Origin: Solirubrobacter sp963736505 | GTDB taxonomy: Bacteria > Actinomycetota > Thermoleophilia > Solirubrobacterales > Solirubrobacteraceae | Direction: 5' to 3' | Length of the DNA: 64,000 nucleotides | Assembly: GCA_963736505.1 (NCBI GenBank) | Contig: CAVTOZ010000001.1 | Location: forward strand, 1-64,000 | Shown here: positions 32,157 to 40,537 of the stretch, piece by piece | How the letters are laid out: every line of letters starts with the position of its first letter | Numbering within the stretch: position 1 is the stretch's first letter | Made by a program: the position numbers and the translations under genes | The notes under the pieces: model-generated | Seen by the model: only the letters and a program-made list of their open reading frames with translations | Database searches by the model: none | What the model was told of the DNA's origin: nothing

Positions 32157-33659
32157 CTATCGGGTCGGCGTGCGTCCCTTCTTGGCCGCGAACAACCTCG
32201 CCTTCGCGAAGTAGGCCTGGCCTGAGCGGACCGTGAGCGGCTTGCTCCTGCCCTTGACCGCGACGGTCACCTTTCCGGCCCCGACCTGGGTCAGCGTGCC
32301 GTCGCAGCGGTCGGTGGTCACGAACGTGGCGCTCTTGGCGGTCGCGGTGGCCGCGCCGCCGAGCGCGCGGACGACGCCCTTGGCGACGACCGACAGGCTG
32401 CGGACGACGCCCTTCGACGTGCGCGAGGCGGCGCACGCGGTCGCCGCGCCGGCCGGCGTCACGAGGCCGACGTCGGTCGCGATCGAGGCGGACTTCTTGG
32501 CCTTGCGCTTCAGCCGCGCCTGCTTGATCTGGAAGATGCCGGCGCGGATCCGCAGCTCCGTCTTGCGCGCGTGGCGGTCGGCCGCCGCGTAGCCGTTGGC
32601 GGCGGACTCCATCTGCAGCTCGCCGGAGCGCGCGTCGACGGTCGAGCCGACCGGCAGCGACGCGACGCCCTTGAGCGGCACGAACCCGCTCTCCTGCAGC
32701 GGCGCGCGCAGGCTGCGGAACCCCAGCGGCGTATGCGCGGGCAGCTTCACGAAGACGTCACCGGAGAGCAGCTTGACGACGGTGTTGACGCCCGCGACCG
32801 CGGGCACGTCGCCGGGCGGCAGCACCTCGCACGCGTTGCCGACGCCGTCCTTGTCGGCGTCGGCCTGGTCGCTGTTGGCCTTGTCCGGGCAGTTGTCGGA
32901 CGCGTCGGGGACGCCGTCGCGGTCGCGATCGGACGGCGCGACGACGGTCCACGCGTACTCGGCCGGCGTCCTGACGTCGGCGAGGCCGTAGCGGTCGACC
33001 GCGATCACGCGCAGCGAGTGCGCGCCGACGGCGAGGCCGGAGAACGAGGCCGGGCACGGGACGGAGTCGGCGCCGTCGAGGCGGCAGAAGAACGAGGCGG
33101 GCGAGACGTTGGACGCGAACGTGAACGCCGCGTTCGCGTCGGTCGTCGACGCCGGCGGGCCGGAGGTGACCTGCTCGTCGGGCTGGAGGTCGGGCGAATA
33201 GGCGAAGTCGTCGACGCCGAGTTCGCCGCCCTGCATGTCGACCTGCACCTCCTCGATGCCCGCGCCATCGTTGTCGACCAGGAAGATCGGCGTCCAGTCG
33301 GTCGGCGCGGGGATCGACACCGGCGTCGTGACCTGGACGTCGCAGCCGATCTGGCACGCCCGCGCTTCGAGCGTCGAGCCGGGGACCGGCTGTTGCGTGC
33401 GAACGAAGAGCTCGACCGTGCGCTGCGGGCTGTCGAAGACGACGCGCAGCGACGGCTGTCCTGAGCTCAGGCAGGTCACCCGCAGGTACAAGCCGCTGTC
33501 GTGGCCCGGCATCGCGATCGCCGGCGCGTTGCATCCGCCGGTGAACGCCGGCGGCACTCGCCCGTCCTCGAACGTGACCACGGTCGGCGGCGGCGACATG
33601 TCCGCCTTCGCCGGCGCGGCGAGCACGAGCGCGGCGACGAGCGCGAGCGCGATCCTCAT
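32157..33659 (-). CDS. Secreted TSP3-repeat protein with DRCDGT C-terminal domain (paralogue A)
   Basis: This 500-aa product starts at ATG 33659, overlapping the previous stop as ATGA. It has a signal peptide (MRIALALVAALVLAAPAKA) and an N-terminal beta-sandwich-like region. Next is a chitinase/Ig-like segment (SPASFFCRLDGADSVPCPAS), then a Ca-binding thrombospondin type 3 repeat (SDRDRDGVPDASDNCPDKAN, DADKDGVGNACE). The C-terminal 190 residues include SGDVFVKLPA, GFVPLKGVASLPVGSTVDAR, RIRAGIFQIKQAR and TTDRCDGTLTQVGAGKVTVA, and end with a Y-x-AKARLF motif. This FecR-like domain is shared with the two paralogues upstream. Probably a cell-surface protein; role unknown. Confidence 0.82.
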   Translation of the reverse strand: MRIALALVAALVLAAPAKADMSPPPTVVTFEDGRVPPAFTGGCNAPAIAMPGHDSGLYLRVTCLSSGQPSLRVVFDSPQRTVELFVRTQQPVPGSTLEARACQIGCDVQVTTPVSIPAPTDWTPIFLVDNDGAGIEEVQVDMQGGELGVDDFAYSPDLQPDEQVTSGPPASTTDANAAFTFASNVSPASFFCRLDGADSVPCPASFSGLAVGAHSLRVIAVDRYGLADVRTPAEYAWTVVAPSDRDRDGVPDASDNCPDKANSDQADADKDGVGNACEVLPPGDVPAVAGVNTVVKLLSGDVFVKLPAHTPLGFRSLRAPLQESGFVPLKGVASLPVGSTVDARSGELQMESAANGYAAADRHARKTELRIRAGIFQIKQARLKRKAKKSASIATDVGLVTPAGAATACAASRTSKGVVRSLSVVAKGVVRALGGAATATAKSATFVTTDRCDGTLTQVGAGKVTVAVKGRSKPLTVRSGQAYFAKARLFAAKKGRTPTR

Positions 33660-35272
33660 CGCGTGCTCCGGCGGGCCGCGAACAGCTTCGCCTTGACCAG
33701 GTACGACCGGCCCGTGGTGACCGTGACCGTCTTCTTCGACACGGCCGACGCGACCGCCACGGCGCCCTTGCCGACGTCGGTGCGCGTGCCGTCGCAGCGA
33801 TCCTGCGTGACCCACGTCGCGTCGCGCCCGGTGCTCGTCCCGGCGGCGCCGACGATCCGGAAGAGGCCCTTGTGCACCGACGCCGACAGCGAGCGCACGA
33901 CCGAGCGGCCGCGGCCCTTGATCGGGCCGGTCACGCCGGTGGACGCCGCGCAGGCGCCCTCGGCGCCCGGCGCGCTCGTGAGCACGAAGTCGGTCGGCAC
34001 GCGCGCGGTCGAGCCGAGCGCGGCCCGCTGCTGGCGGATGCGGAAGATGCCGGCCGCGAGCGTCGCGGTCTGGCGCGTGCCGCCGGCGCCGATGCGCCGG
34101 CCGTCGACGGTCGAGGCGAGCGCGACGCGCCCCTTGCGCGTGTCGACGATCGTGCCCATCGGCAGCGCCGCGACGCCCTTCAGCGGCACGAAGCCGGCGA
34201 TCGGCGCCGTCTGGGCGAGCCGGGCGGCGCTCGCCGGCAGCTTCACGAACACGTCGCCGCTGAGCACCGTCACGACGACGCGCTCGCCCGTGACCGGCGC
34301 GAGCGTCCCCGGCTGCGCGACCTCGCACGCGTCGCCGACGCCGTCGTGGTCGCCGTCCGCCTGGCTCGGGTTGGCCACCGCCGGGCAGTTGTCGGTCGCG
34401 TCCGGCGCGCCGTCGCGGTCGGCGTCAGGCGCCGCCGGCAGCAGCGCCGGCGCCGGATGCAGGTCGATCGTCCACGCGTACGTCGCCGGCGACCGGTCGA
34501 ACGTCTCCCAGCGGTCGCGCGCGGCGACCGTGAACGTGTGCGCGCCCTCGGCCAGTCCGCTCGCCGTGAACGGCGGGCGGCACGCCCGCGCGGGCGCGCG
34601 GTCGAGCGAGCAGGCGAAGCCGGTCTCGCTCTGGTTGGCGACGAAGCCGAACGCCGCGTCGGTCGAGCCCGTGACCGCGCCCGGCCCGGAGGTGATCTCG
34701 GTGTCCGGCTGCGGGTACGTGCCGAAGCCGACGTCGTCGACGAGGAAGTCCGAGCCGGTCGTGGTCACGGTGACCGAGCGGATCGCGGGCTTGTCGAGCG
34801 TGTCGCCGAGCACGACCGGGACGCCGAAGCCGCCGGACGCCGAGCTGATGCTCTTGCGCTCGATCGGGTCGCCGACGCCCATCTCCCCCGGCCACGCGGC
34901 GGCCTGGATCGTGTCGGCCGGGCCGCTCTCGCCGACGAACGGCTCCAGCGCCGTCGCCCACATGGAGACGTTGGTCTGCGGCTGGTCGAACTGGATCCAC
35001 AGCGTGCCGCCCTCGCACACGTGCAGCGCCTGCCCGGTCGTGCGGCCGGGCAGCGCCCGCACCGTCCCGCAGACGAAGCCGGGCGAGATCGAGCCCGGGT
35101 TCGGGGGCAGCGCATGCAGCTGCGCACCCGAGCCCGGGTACAGCGACTCCGCCGCCGCATCCGGGGACGGCGCCTCGAAGTCCAGCACGGTCGGCTGGGG
35201 ATCGATCGCCAGCGCCGGCGCCGCGACGAGCGCGAGCGCCGCGACCGCGACGACCGGCAGCGCCCGTCTCAC
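33656..35272 (-). CDS. Secreted TSP3-repeat protein with DRCDGT C-terminal domain (paralogue B)
   Basis: The GTG at 35272 overlaps the upstream stop (GTGA), and the stop overlaps the next start. The protein is 538 aa with a signal peptide (VRRALPVVAVAALALVAAPA). An N-terminal region resembling secreted carbohydrate-binding sandwiches follows, then an Ig-like block (ETGFACSLDRAPARACRPPF). A TSP3 repeat (DADRDGAPDATDNCPAVANP, GDHDGVGDACE) comes next, and then the same FecR-like C-terminal domain (FVPLKGVAALPMGTIVDTRK, QDRCDGTRTDVGKGAVAVA, YLVKAKLFAARR). It differs clearly from A in sequence, so the duplication is old. Confidence 0.82.
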   Translation of the reverse strand: MRRALPVVAVAALALVAAPALAIDPQPTVLDFEAPSPDAAAESLYPGSGAQLHALPPNPGSISPGFVCGTVRALPGRTTGQALHVCEGGTLWIQFDQPQTNVSMWATALEPFVGESGPADTIQAAAWPGEMGVGDPIERKSISSASGGFGVPVVLGDTLDKPAIRSVTVTTTGSDFLVDDVGFGTYPQPDTEITSGPGAVTGSTDAAFGFVANQSETGFACSLDRAPARACRPPFTASGLAEGAHTFTVAARDRWETFDRSPATYAWTIDLHPAPALLPAAPDADRDGAPDATDNCPAVANPSQADGDHDGVGDACEVAQPGTLAPVTGERVVVTVLSGDVFVKLPASAARLAQTAPIAGFVPLKGVAALPMGTIVDTRKGRVALASTVDGRRIGAGGTRQTATLAAGIFRIRQQRAALGSTARVPTDFVLTSAPGAEGACAASTGVTGPIKGRGRSVVRSLSASVHKGLFRIVGAAGTSTGRDATWVTQDRCDGTRTDVGKGAVAVASAVSKKTVTVTTGRSYLVKAKLFAARRSTR

Positions 35273-36228
35273 GAGCAGCGTTCGATCTTGCCGGTCCCCG
35301 CGTGCAGGCAGCGCGTCAGCTTCGTGCCCAGCCCGCTCGCCTTGACCGGCCACTTCACGTACGCGCCCGTGGCGCCGTACCTGTACTTGCCCGTGCCGGT
35401 GCGGCCGAGCGTCACGCGGACCTCGATCGATTGGCCGGGCTTCGCGACGCGCCCGATCAGCTTGCTCATGTTCACACGGCCGGCCTTCTTGGCCTTGACC
35501 GTCTGCGACGTGCCGGCGGCGCGGACGGCCACCTTGGCGCCCTTGGGCACGCCCGCGACCGACACCGTGGTCAGGCGCAGGCCGCCGGGCACGCGGTCGA
35601 AGTTGACGCTCGTCGACACGCGCAGCTCGGGCGGGCAGCCGGAGTTGCCGATCCCGGGCGTGGTCGGGCAGTCGTCCGTCGCGTCGAGGACGCCGTCGCC
35701 GTCCTGGTCGGGGAAGTAGTCGAGCTTGAACGTGAGCTGGCCGCCGGCGCCGTTCACGCCGCCGACCTGGAACGTGTACGCCTTGCCCTTGGCGACCTGG
35801 AGCAGCAGGTCCTCACCCGTGCCGGGCGTGTTCTGGCACGTGACCAGCTTCGTGATCTTCGAGTCGATCGGGTTCCACTCGTAGACGGCGATCGCCTGGT
35901 CGAACGCGGCCGACGTCTGGACCTCGACCCCGCCGGCGCTCGCGGCGCTCAGGTCGTACCAGACCGTCTTGCCGATCGGCACGCCGTTGCACGTGGTCGG
36001 CTCCGGGCCGGCGCCGCCCAGCGGCTGGCCCTGCGCGCTCGGGTTGAAGAGGTCGGGCTGCGTCGTCGCCTCGGTCGTGTCGAGCACGTCGCTGAACGGG
36101 CTCGAGGTGATCGTCGTCGACGCGAGGTAGTTGTCGTTCGGCGGCGGGGCGGCGGCCGCGAGGGCCGGGGCGCTGATGGATGCGGCGGCCGTCAGCAGGC
36201 CGGCCAGGCAGAGGCGAATGGGGCGCAT
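35269..36228 (-). CDS. Secreted TSP3-type protein without the DRCDGT domain
   Basis: The ATG at 36228, four bases after AAGGA, gives 319 aa with a signal peptide (LCLAGLLTAAASISAPALA). The N-terminal part resembles a bacterial pre-peptidase C-terminal-like beta-sandwich (APPPNDNYLASTTITSSPFS, KTVWYDLSAASAGGVEVQTS, YTFQVGGVNGAGGQLTFKLD). One Ca-binding TSP3 unit (DQDGDGVLDATDDCPTTPG) links it to a small beta-rich C-terminus (GQSIEVRVTLGRTGTGKYRY). It sits inside the operon between paralogues B and C, joined by a GTGA overlap. Probable surface adhesin or binding protein (inference). Confidence 0.78.
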   Translation of the reverse strand: MRPIRLCLAGLLTAAASISAPALAAAAPPPNDNYLASTTITSSPFSDVLDTTEATTQPDLFNPSAQGQPLGGAGPEPTTCNGVPIGKTVWYDLSAASAGGVEVQTSAAFDQAIAVYEWNPIDSKITKLVTCQNTPGTGEDLLLQVAKGKAYTFQVGGVNGAGGQLTFKLDYFPDQDGDGVLDATDDCPTTPGIGNSGCPPELRVSTSVNFDRVPGGLRLTTVSVAGVPKGAKVAVRAAGTSQTVKAKKAGRVNMSKLIGRVAKPGQSIEVRVTLGRTGTGKYRYGATGAYVKWPVKASGLGTKLTRCLHAGTGKIERCS

Positions 36229-36274
36229 GTGGTCCTTGACTCGAACACACTCTCGGCCGCAAGGCAAGCGCCGG

Positions 36275-37861
36275 TCAGCGCCGCCCGCGGTCCTGTCGCG
36301 CTTGGAACAGCCGCGCCTTGACGAAGTAGCGGTGGCTCTGGCGCACGACGACGGCGTGCCGTCCGTAGCGCACCTTCACGTGCCCGCCGCGGACGCGCGT
36401 GAGCGTCCCGTCGCAGCGGTCGGTCGTCGTCCACGACGCGGTGTGGGCGTCGGCGTAACTCGCCTTTCCGGTGACCCGGAACACGCCCTTGCCGGTCGCG
36501 GTCAGGGTGCGCACCACGCCCTTGCTCGCGCGCTTGGCGCACTTGTCGGCGGCGTGCGCCTTCGTGACCATCACGAACTCGACCGGGATCTGGACCACGC
36601 GCGTGACGCCCTTGCGCACGCGCGCCTGGCGGATCCTGAAGATCCCCTCGGCGAGCGTCACCGTGGCGTCGCGGTAGCGGCGGTCGTTCGGCGCGTAGCC
36701 GTTGGAGGCGACGTGGATCGTGACCGCGCCGGCGGTCGAGTCGACCACGGTGCCGACCGGCAGCGTCGCGACGCCCTTCAGCGGCTGCGGCTTCTCACCC
36801 GGCAGCGTCACGGTCACGTCGCCGGAGGCGAGCGTGGCGTTGCCGGTCTGACCGTTGGCCGGGCGCACGTCGCCGCGGGGAAGCGGGTCGGCGCGGTCGG
36901 GGATGCCGTCGCCGTCGCCGTCGGCCTCGATCAGCAGCGCACGGCTCGCCGGCGTCAGGTCCCACTGCCGCTGCGGGCCGATCGCGCGCACGGAGGCGAT
37001 GTGCGTGCCGAGCGCCAGGCCGGTGAAGCGGTGCGGCGAGCTGCACGGCTCCCACGCCCCCTCGTCGGCGCGGCACTGGAACGTCGCCTGCGGGTCAGGC
37101 GAGCTGAACGTGACCTGGTCGTACTGGACCGCGTCGATCACGGTCTCGGGCGCCGGCGGGAGCACCTGCCAGCTCAGGCTCAACGGCGACGGGTCGGCGG
37201 CCCCGTAGTCGTCGATCGCCGCCGCCGTCAGCGTGTGCGTCCCGACCGCGAGGCCGGTCAGCTCGACGCACGGCGCCGCGGGCGCGCCGTCGAGCGAGCA
37301 GGAGAAGCGGGTGGCGTCCGGGCGGTTGGAGGTGAACGCGAACGACGCCGTCGTCGCGGCCGAGGCCGCGTCCGGGCCGGAGGCGATCGACGTGTCGGGC
37401 TGCGGCGACTCCGAGAGCGCGAGATGGTCGAGTCCGACGTCGGCGCCCGGCGCGCTCAGGTCCACGTAGTCGATCCTCGCCGCCTGGAGCACGACCGGCT
37501 TCCACGCGCTCGGGCTCGCCACGTGGACGACGACGGGGTCGCCGGAGGTCCGGTGCGCGGTGGCGACCAGCTCAGGCACGGCGCCGAGCGCGCGCGCCAG
37601 CAGCTCCACGCTCGCCTGCGGGCGGGTGAACGTCAGCCGCAGCGTGCCCTGGCAGAGCGTCTGCAGATACGGGTCGACGCCGCCCGCGGCGGCGTTCGTC
37701 ACGGTGCCGCACGGCGGCGCGCTCGCGGCGAACTGCACCGACGGGTAGTCGGCGCCGAAGTCGAAGAAGCTCGGCGGCGGCGCGTCACCGCGCGCCGGCG
37801 CAGCGAGCACCAGGGCTGCCACGAACGCGGCGACGACGTACTTCACCGGCCAACCCAACAT
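36275..37861 (-). CDS. Secreted protein with DRCDGT C-terminal domain (paralogue C)
   Basis: This 528-aa frame from ATG 37861 (or GTG 37846) has a signal peptide (VVAAFVAALVLAAPARG) and a lectin-like N-terminus. Two Ig-like cysteine blocks follow (ATRFSCSLDGAPAAPCVELT; ATFQCRADEGAWEPCSSPHR), then a short degenerate TSP3 unit (ADGDGDGIPDRADPLP). The shared C-terminal domain closes it (PLKGVATLPVGTVVDST, GIFRIRQARVRK, TTDRCDGTLTRVRGGHVKVR, YFVKARLFQARQ). It begins 16 bases after murB, so it may be transcribed with it. Its place at the head of the secreted-protein run suggests these products act together at the cell surface. Confidence 0.82.
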   Translation of the reverse strand: MLGWPVKYVVAAFVAALVLAAPARGDAPPPSFFDFGADYPSVQFAASAPPCGTVTNAAAGGVDPYLQTLCQGTLRLTFTRPQASVELLARALGAVPELVATAHRTSGDPVVVHVASPSAWKPVVLQAARIDYVDLSAPGADVGLDHLALSESPQPDTSIASGPDAASAATTASFAFTSNRPDATRFSCSLDGAPAAPCVELTGLAVGTHTLTAAAIDDYGAADPSPLSLSWQVLPPAPETVIDAVQYDQVTFSSPDPQATFQCRADEGAWEPCSSPHRFTGLALGTHIASVRAIGPQRQWDLTPASRALLIEADGDGDGIPDRADPLPRGDVRPANGQTGNATLASGDVTVTLPGEKPQPLKGVATLPVGTVVDSTAGAVTIHVASNGYAPNDRRYRDATVTLAEGIFRIRQARVRKGVTRVVQIPVEFVMVTKAHAADKCAKRASKGVVRTLTATGKGVFRVTGKASYADAHTASWTTTDRCDGTLTRVRGGHVKVRYGRHAVVVRQSHRYFVKARLFQARQDRGRR

Positions 37862-37877
37862 GCCGGGAGGCCGCGCG

Positions 37878-38873
37878 TCAAGGAGACGGCCAGGCGACGC
37901 CCACGAGCACGGGCTCGGGATGCAGCCGGATACCGAACACGGATTCCACGCCGTTGGCGATCTCCTGTGCCAGCGAGATCAGCTCGGCCGTCGTCGCGCC
38001 GCCGCGGTTGACGAGCGCGAGCGTGTGCTTGCTCGAGATCCCGACGCGGCCCGCGCTGTGTCCGCGCTCGAACCCCGCACGCTCGATCAGCCACGCGGCC
38101 GAGGTCTTGATCCGGCCATCCGGCTCCGGGTACGCGGGCGGCGAGCCGGGCAGCGCGGCGAACGCGGCCGGCGCGAGGATCGGGTTCGTGAAGAACGAGC
38201 CGGCGCTGACGGAATCCGGGTCCGCGGGGTCGATCACCATGCCCTTGCCGCGGCGCAGCGCGAGCACCGCCGCGCGCACGGCGGCGAGCGGCGCGCTCCC
38301 CCCGACCGGGACGCCGAGCGCGCGGCACAGCTCGGCGTAACGCAGCGAGCCGGACACCGGCGACTCGCGCAGCCGGAACGCGACGGCGAGCACGGTGCGG
38401 CGGTCGTGGTACTTGAACACGCTGGTGCGGTAGTCGAACCCGCACTCGGCGGCGCTCAGCGTCTCGACCGTGCCGGTCTCGCGGTCGAACACGCGCACCC
38501 AGGCCACCGTCTCCGCGACGTCCTGGCCGTAGGCGCCGACGTTCTGGATCGGCGTCGCGCCGGTCGAGCCGGGGATGCCGGACAGGCACTCGAAGCCCTG
38601 CAGGCCGGCGGCGACGCAGCGCTCGACGAGCGCGTCCCACGGCTCGCCCGCCTGCGCGATCACGAGGTCGCCGTCGCGCTCGACGCCGCGCGTGAGGACG
38701 TGGACGACGGTGCCGCGGACGCCCGCGTCGGCGATCACGAGGTTCGAGCCTCCGGCGAGCACGAGCGCGGGCCGCTCGCGCACGGCGGCGATCAGCTCCG
38801 ACTCGATGCGCGCCTCGACGAGGCGGTCCGCGGGACCGCCGAGCCGGAGCGTGGTCAGCTCGGCGAGTTCCAC
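37878..38873 (-). CDS. murB: UDP-N-acetylenolpyruvoylglucosamine reductase MurB
   Basis: The 331-aa FAD enzyme reduces UDP-GlcNAc-enolpyruvate to UDP-MurNAc in peptidoglycan synthesis. FAD-binding blocks are TTLRLGGPADR, VLAGGSNLVIADAGVRG and GIPGSTGATPIQNVGAYGQD. The substrate region has YRTSVFKYHDR, the catalytic Ser in SAGSFFTNPI, and KTSAAWLIERAGF, followed by SSKHTLALVNRGGAT. Glu near the C-terminus is in LHPEPVLVG. Length and motifs fit type I MurB. Its start overlaps the HMG-CoA lyase-like stop by 19 bases, so it is in an operon with metabolic genes rather than with other mur genes. Confidence 0.97.
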   Translation of the reverse strand: MELAELTTLRLGGPADRLVEARIESELIAAVRERPALVLAGGSNLVIADAGVRGTVVHVLTRGVERDGDLVIAQAGEPWDALVERCVAAGLQGFECLSGIPGSTGATPIQNVGAYGQDVAETVAWVRVFDRETGTVETLSAAECGFDYRTSVFKYHDRRTVLAVAFRLRESPVSGSLRYAELCRALGVPVGGSAPLAAVRAAVLALRRGKGMVIDPADPDSVSAGSFFTNPILAPAAFAALPGSPPAYPEPDGRIKTSAAWLIERAGFERGHSAGRVGISSKHTLALVNRGGATTAELISLAQEIANGVESVFGIRLHPEPVLVGVAWPSP

Positions 38874-39760
38874 ACGACCGGCCCGGCCGTCAGCAGGTGC
38901 GAGCCGAGCGGGCGCCCGAGCACCTCCTGCGCCGCGCGCGCGGCTTCCAGGAGCGCGTCGAGGTCGACGCCGGTCTCGACGCCCATCTCGTGCAGCATCG
39001 ACACGAGGTCCTCGGTCGCGATGTTGCCGGTCGCGCCCGCGGGCACCGGGCAGCCGCCGAGCTCGCCGAAGCTCGACTCGAACGAGCGCACGCCGGCGTC
39101 GTAGGCCGCGAGCACGTTCGCCAGCCCCTGCCCGCGCGTGTTGTGGAAGTGCGCCGTCAGCTCGACCTCGTCGCCGAGCGCGGCGCGCGCGGCGGGGAAG
39201 TAGTCGCGCACCTGCGCCGGGTTGGCCATGCCGGTGGTGTCGCCGAAGCCGATCTCCTGCGCGCCCCCGTCGATCAGCCGGCGCGCGATCGCGAACACGC
39301 GCTCCGGCGGCACGTGGCCCTCGTAGGGGCAGCCGAAGGCGACCGAGATCACGCCCTCGCAGCGCAGCCCCTCGGCGCGGGCGCGGCCGAGCACGCGCTC
39401 GAGCCCGCTCAGGCTCTCCTCGATCGAGCGGTTGACGTTGTTGCGGTTGTGCGTCTCCGAGGCCGACAGGAAGACGTTGACCTCGTGGAAGCGGTCGCGC
39501 AGCTCCAGGGCGTTGTCGAGCCCGCGCTCGTTCGGGATCAGGACGCTGAGCGCGACGTCGTCCGGGACGTCCAGGCGCCGCAGCACCTCGGCGCCGTCGG
39601 CCAGCTGCGGGATCACGTCGGCGCGCACGAAGCTCGTCGCCTCGATCCGCTTCAGCCCTGACGCGGCGAGCAGCTCGATCAGCCGCACCTTGTCGGCGGT
39701 CGGGACGACCTCGGGCTCGTTCTGGAAGCCGTCGCGCGGCCCCACCTCGCGGATGTTCAT
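38855..39760 (-). CDS. HMG-CoA lyase-family protein
   Basis: The ATG at 39760 overlaps the SDR stop (ATGA) and gives 301 aa. It has IREVGPRDGFQNEP with metal-binding Asp, FGDTTGMANPAQV, the His pair in TAHFHNTRGQGLANVL, and the lyase signature LGGCPVPAGATGNIATED with the catalytic Cys. The family cleaves 3-hydroxy-3-methylglutaryl-CoA to acetoacetate and acetyl-CoA; related members cleave other branched hydroxyacyl-CoAs. Together with the neighbouring SDR it could serve leucine or similar acid breakdown (inference). Confidence 0.93.
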   Translation of the reverse strand: MNIREVGPRDGFQNEPEVVPTADKVRLIELLAASGLKRIEATSFVRADVIPQLADGAEVLRRLDVPDDVALSVLIPNERGLDNALELRDRFHEVNVFLSASETHNRNNVNRSIEESLSGLERVLGRARAEGLRCEGVISVAFGCPYEGHVPPERVFAIARRLIDGGAQEIGFGDTTGMANPAQVRDYFPAARAALGDEVELTAHFHNTRGQGLANVLAAYDAGVRSFESSFGELGGCPVPAGATGNIATEDLVSMLHEMGVETGVDLDALLEAARAAQEVLGRPLGSHLLTAGPVVWNSPS

Positions 39761-40506
39761 GCGAACGAGAGGCCGCCGGACACGTTGATCGTCTGGCCGG
39801 TCACGTAGGACGCGTCGGGGCCGGCGAGGAACGCGATCGCCGCCGCGACCTCCTCCGGCGTGCCGGAGCGCTTGAGCTGCGTCGCGTCGATCATGCCCTG
39901 CTTCAGCCGCGCGCCGATCTCCCCCAGCTGCGTCTCGGCCGAGTTCAGCAGCGGCGTCTCGATCGGACCGGGCGCGACCGCGTTGACGCGCACGCCGAAG
40001 CGCGCCGACTCGCGCGCGATGGCCCGCGTGAAGCCGATCACGCCGGCCTTGGCGGCGGAATAGATCGCCGAGCCCTGCGAGCCGACGCGGCCGGCCTCGG
40101 AGGCGACGTTGACGATCGCGCCGCGGCCGCTGCGCTGCATCATCGGCAGCACCGCGTGCGTGACGGCGATCGTGCCGCGCAGGTTGACGCCGAGCACGAA
40201 GTCCCACGTCTCCTCGTCGGTGTTGACGAAGAACGCGAACCGATCGGTGCCCGCGTTGTTGACGAGGATGTCCGGCGCGCCGAACTGCTCGACGGCGGCC
40301 GCCACGCCGCTGCGGACCGACGCGACGTCGGCGACGTCCATCGACACCGCGCAGCCGTCGATCTCCCCCGCGACGTCGCGCGCGCCCTCGAGGTCGAGGT
40401 CGGCGATGGCGACCCGCGCACCCTCGGCCGCGAGCCGCCGTGCGGTGGCTGCGCCGATGCCTGAGGCCCCGCCGGTCACCAGTGCGATCGATCCGTCCAG
40501 ACGCAT
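39757..40506 (-). CDS. Short-chain dehydrogenase/reductase
   Basis: The ATG at 40506 gives 249 aa. Classical SDR motifs are complete: cofactor-binding TGGASGIG, Asp in IADLD (suggesting NAD preference), NNAG, catalytic Ser region VASEAGRVGSQ and YSAAK with catalytic Tyr and Lys, and the PGPIETP block. C-terminal GxTINVSGG fits the FabG-like subgroup. Substrate is unknown; a 3-hydroxyacyl-CoA or ketone is plausible from its position ahead of the lyase. It is divergent from cofD with 31 bp between starts. Confidence 0.94.
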   Translation of the reverse strand: MRLDGSIALVTGGASGIGAATARRLAAEGARVAIADLDLEGARDVAGEIDGCAVSMDVADVASVRSGVAAAVEQFGAPDILVNNAGTDRFAFFVNTDEETWDFVLGVNLRGTIAVTHAVLPMMQRSGRGAIVNVASEAGRVGSQGSAIYSAAKAGVIGFTRAIARESARFGVRVNAVAPGPIETPLLNSAETQLGEIGARLKQGMIDATQLKRSGTPEEVAAAIAFLAGPDASYVTGQTINVSGGLSFA

Positions 40507-40520
40507 CGGGGCGATGACGA

Positions 40521-40526
40521 TATAGG
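40521..40526 (+). promoter_or_regulatory. Likely -10 box, leaderless cofD operon
   Basis: TATAGG ends 11 bases before the GTG of cofD, predicting an almost leaderless mRNA. The same hexamer at nearly the same distance precedes the GTG at 28777. Confidence 0.5.
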
Positions 40527-40537
40527 GTGCCGCGCCT

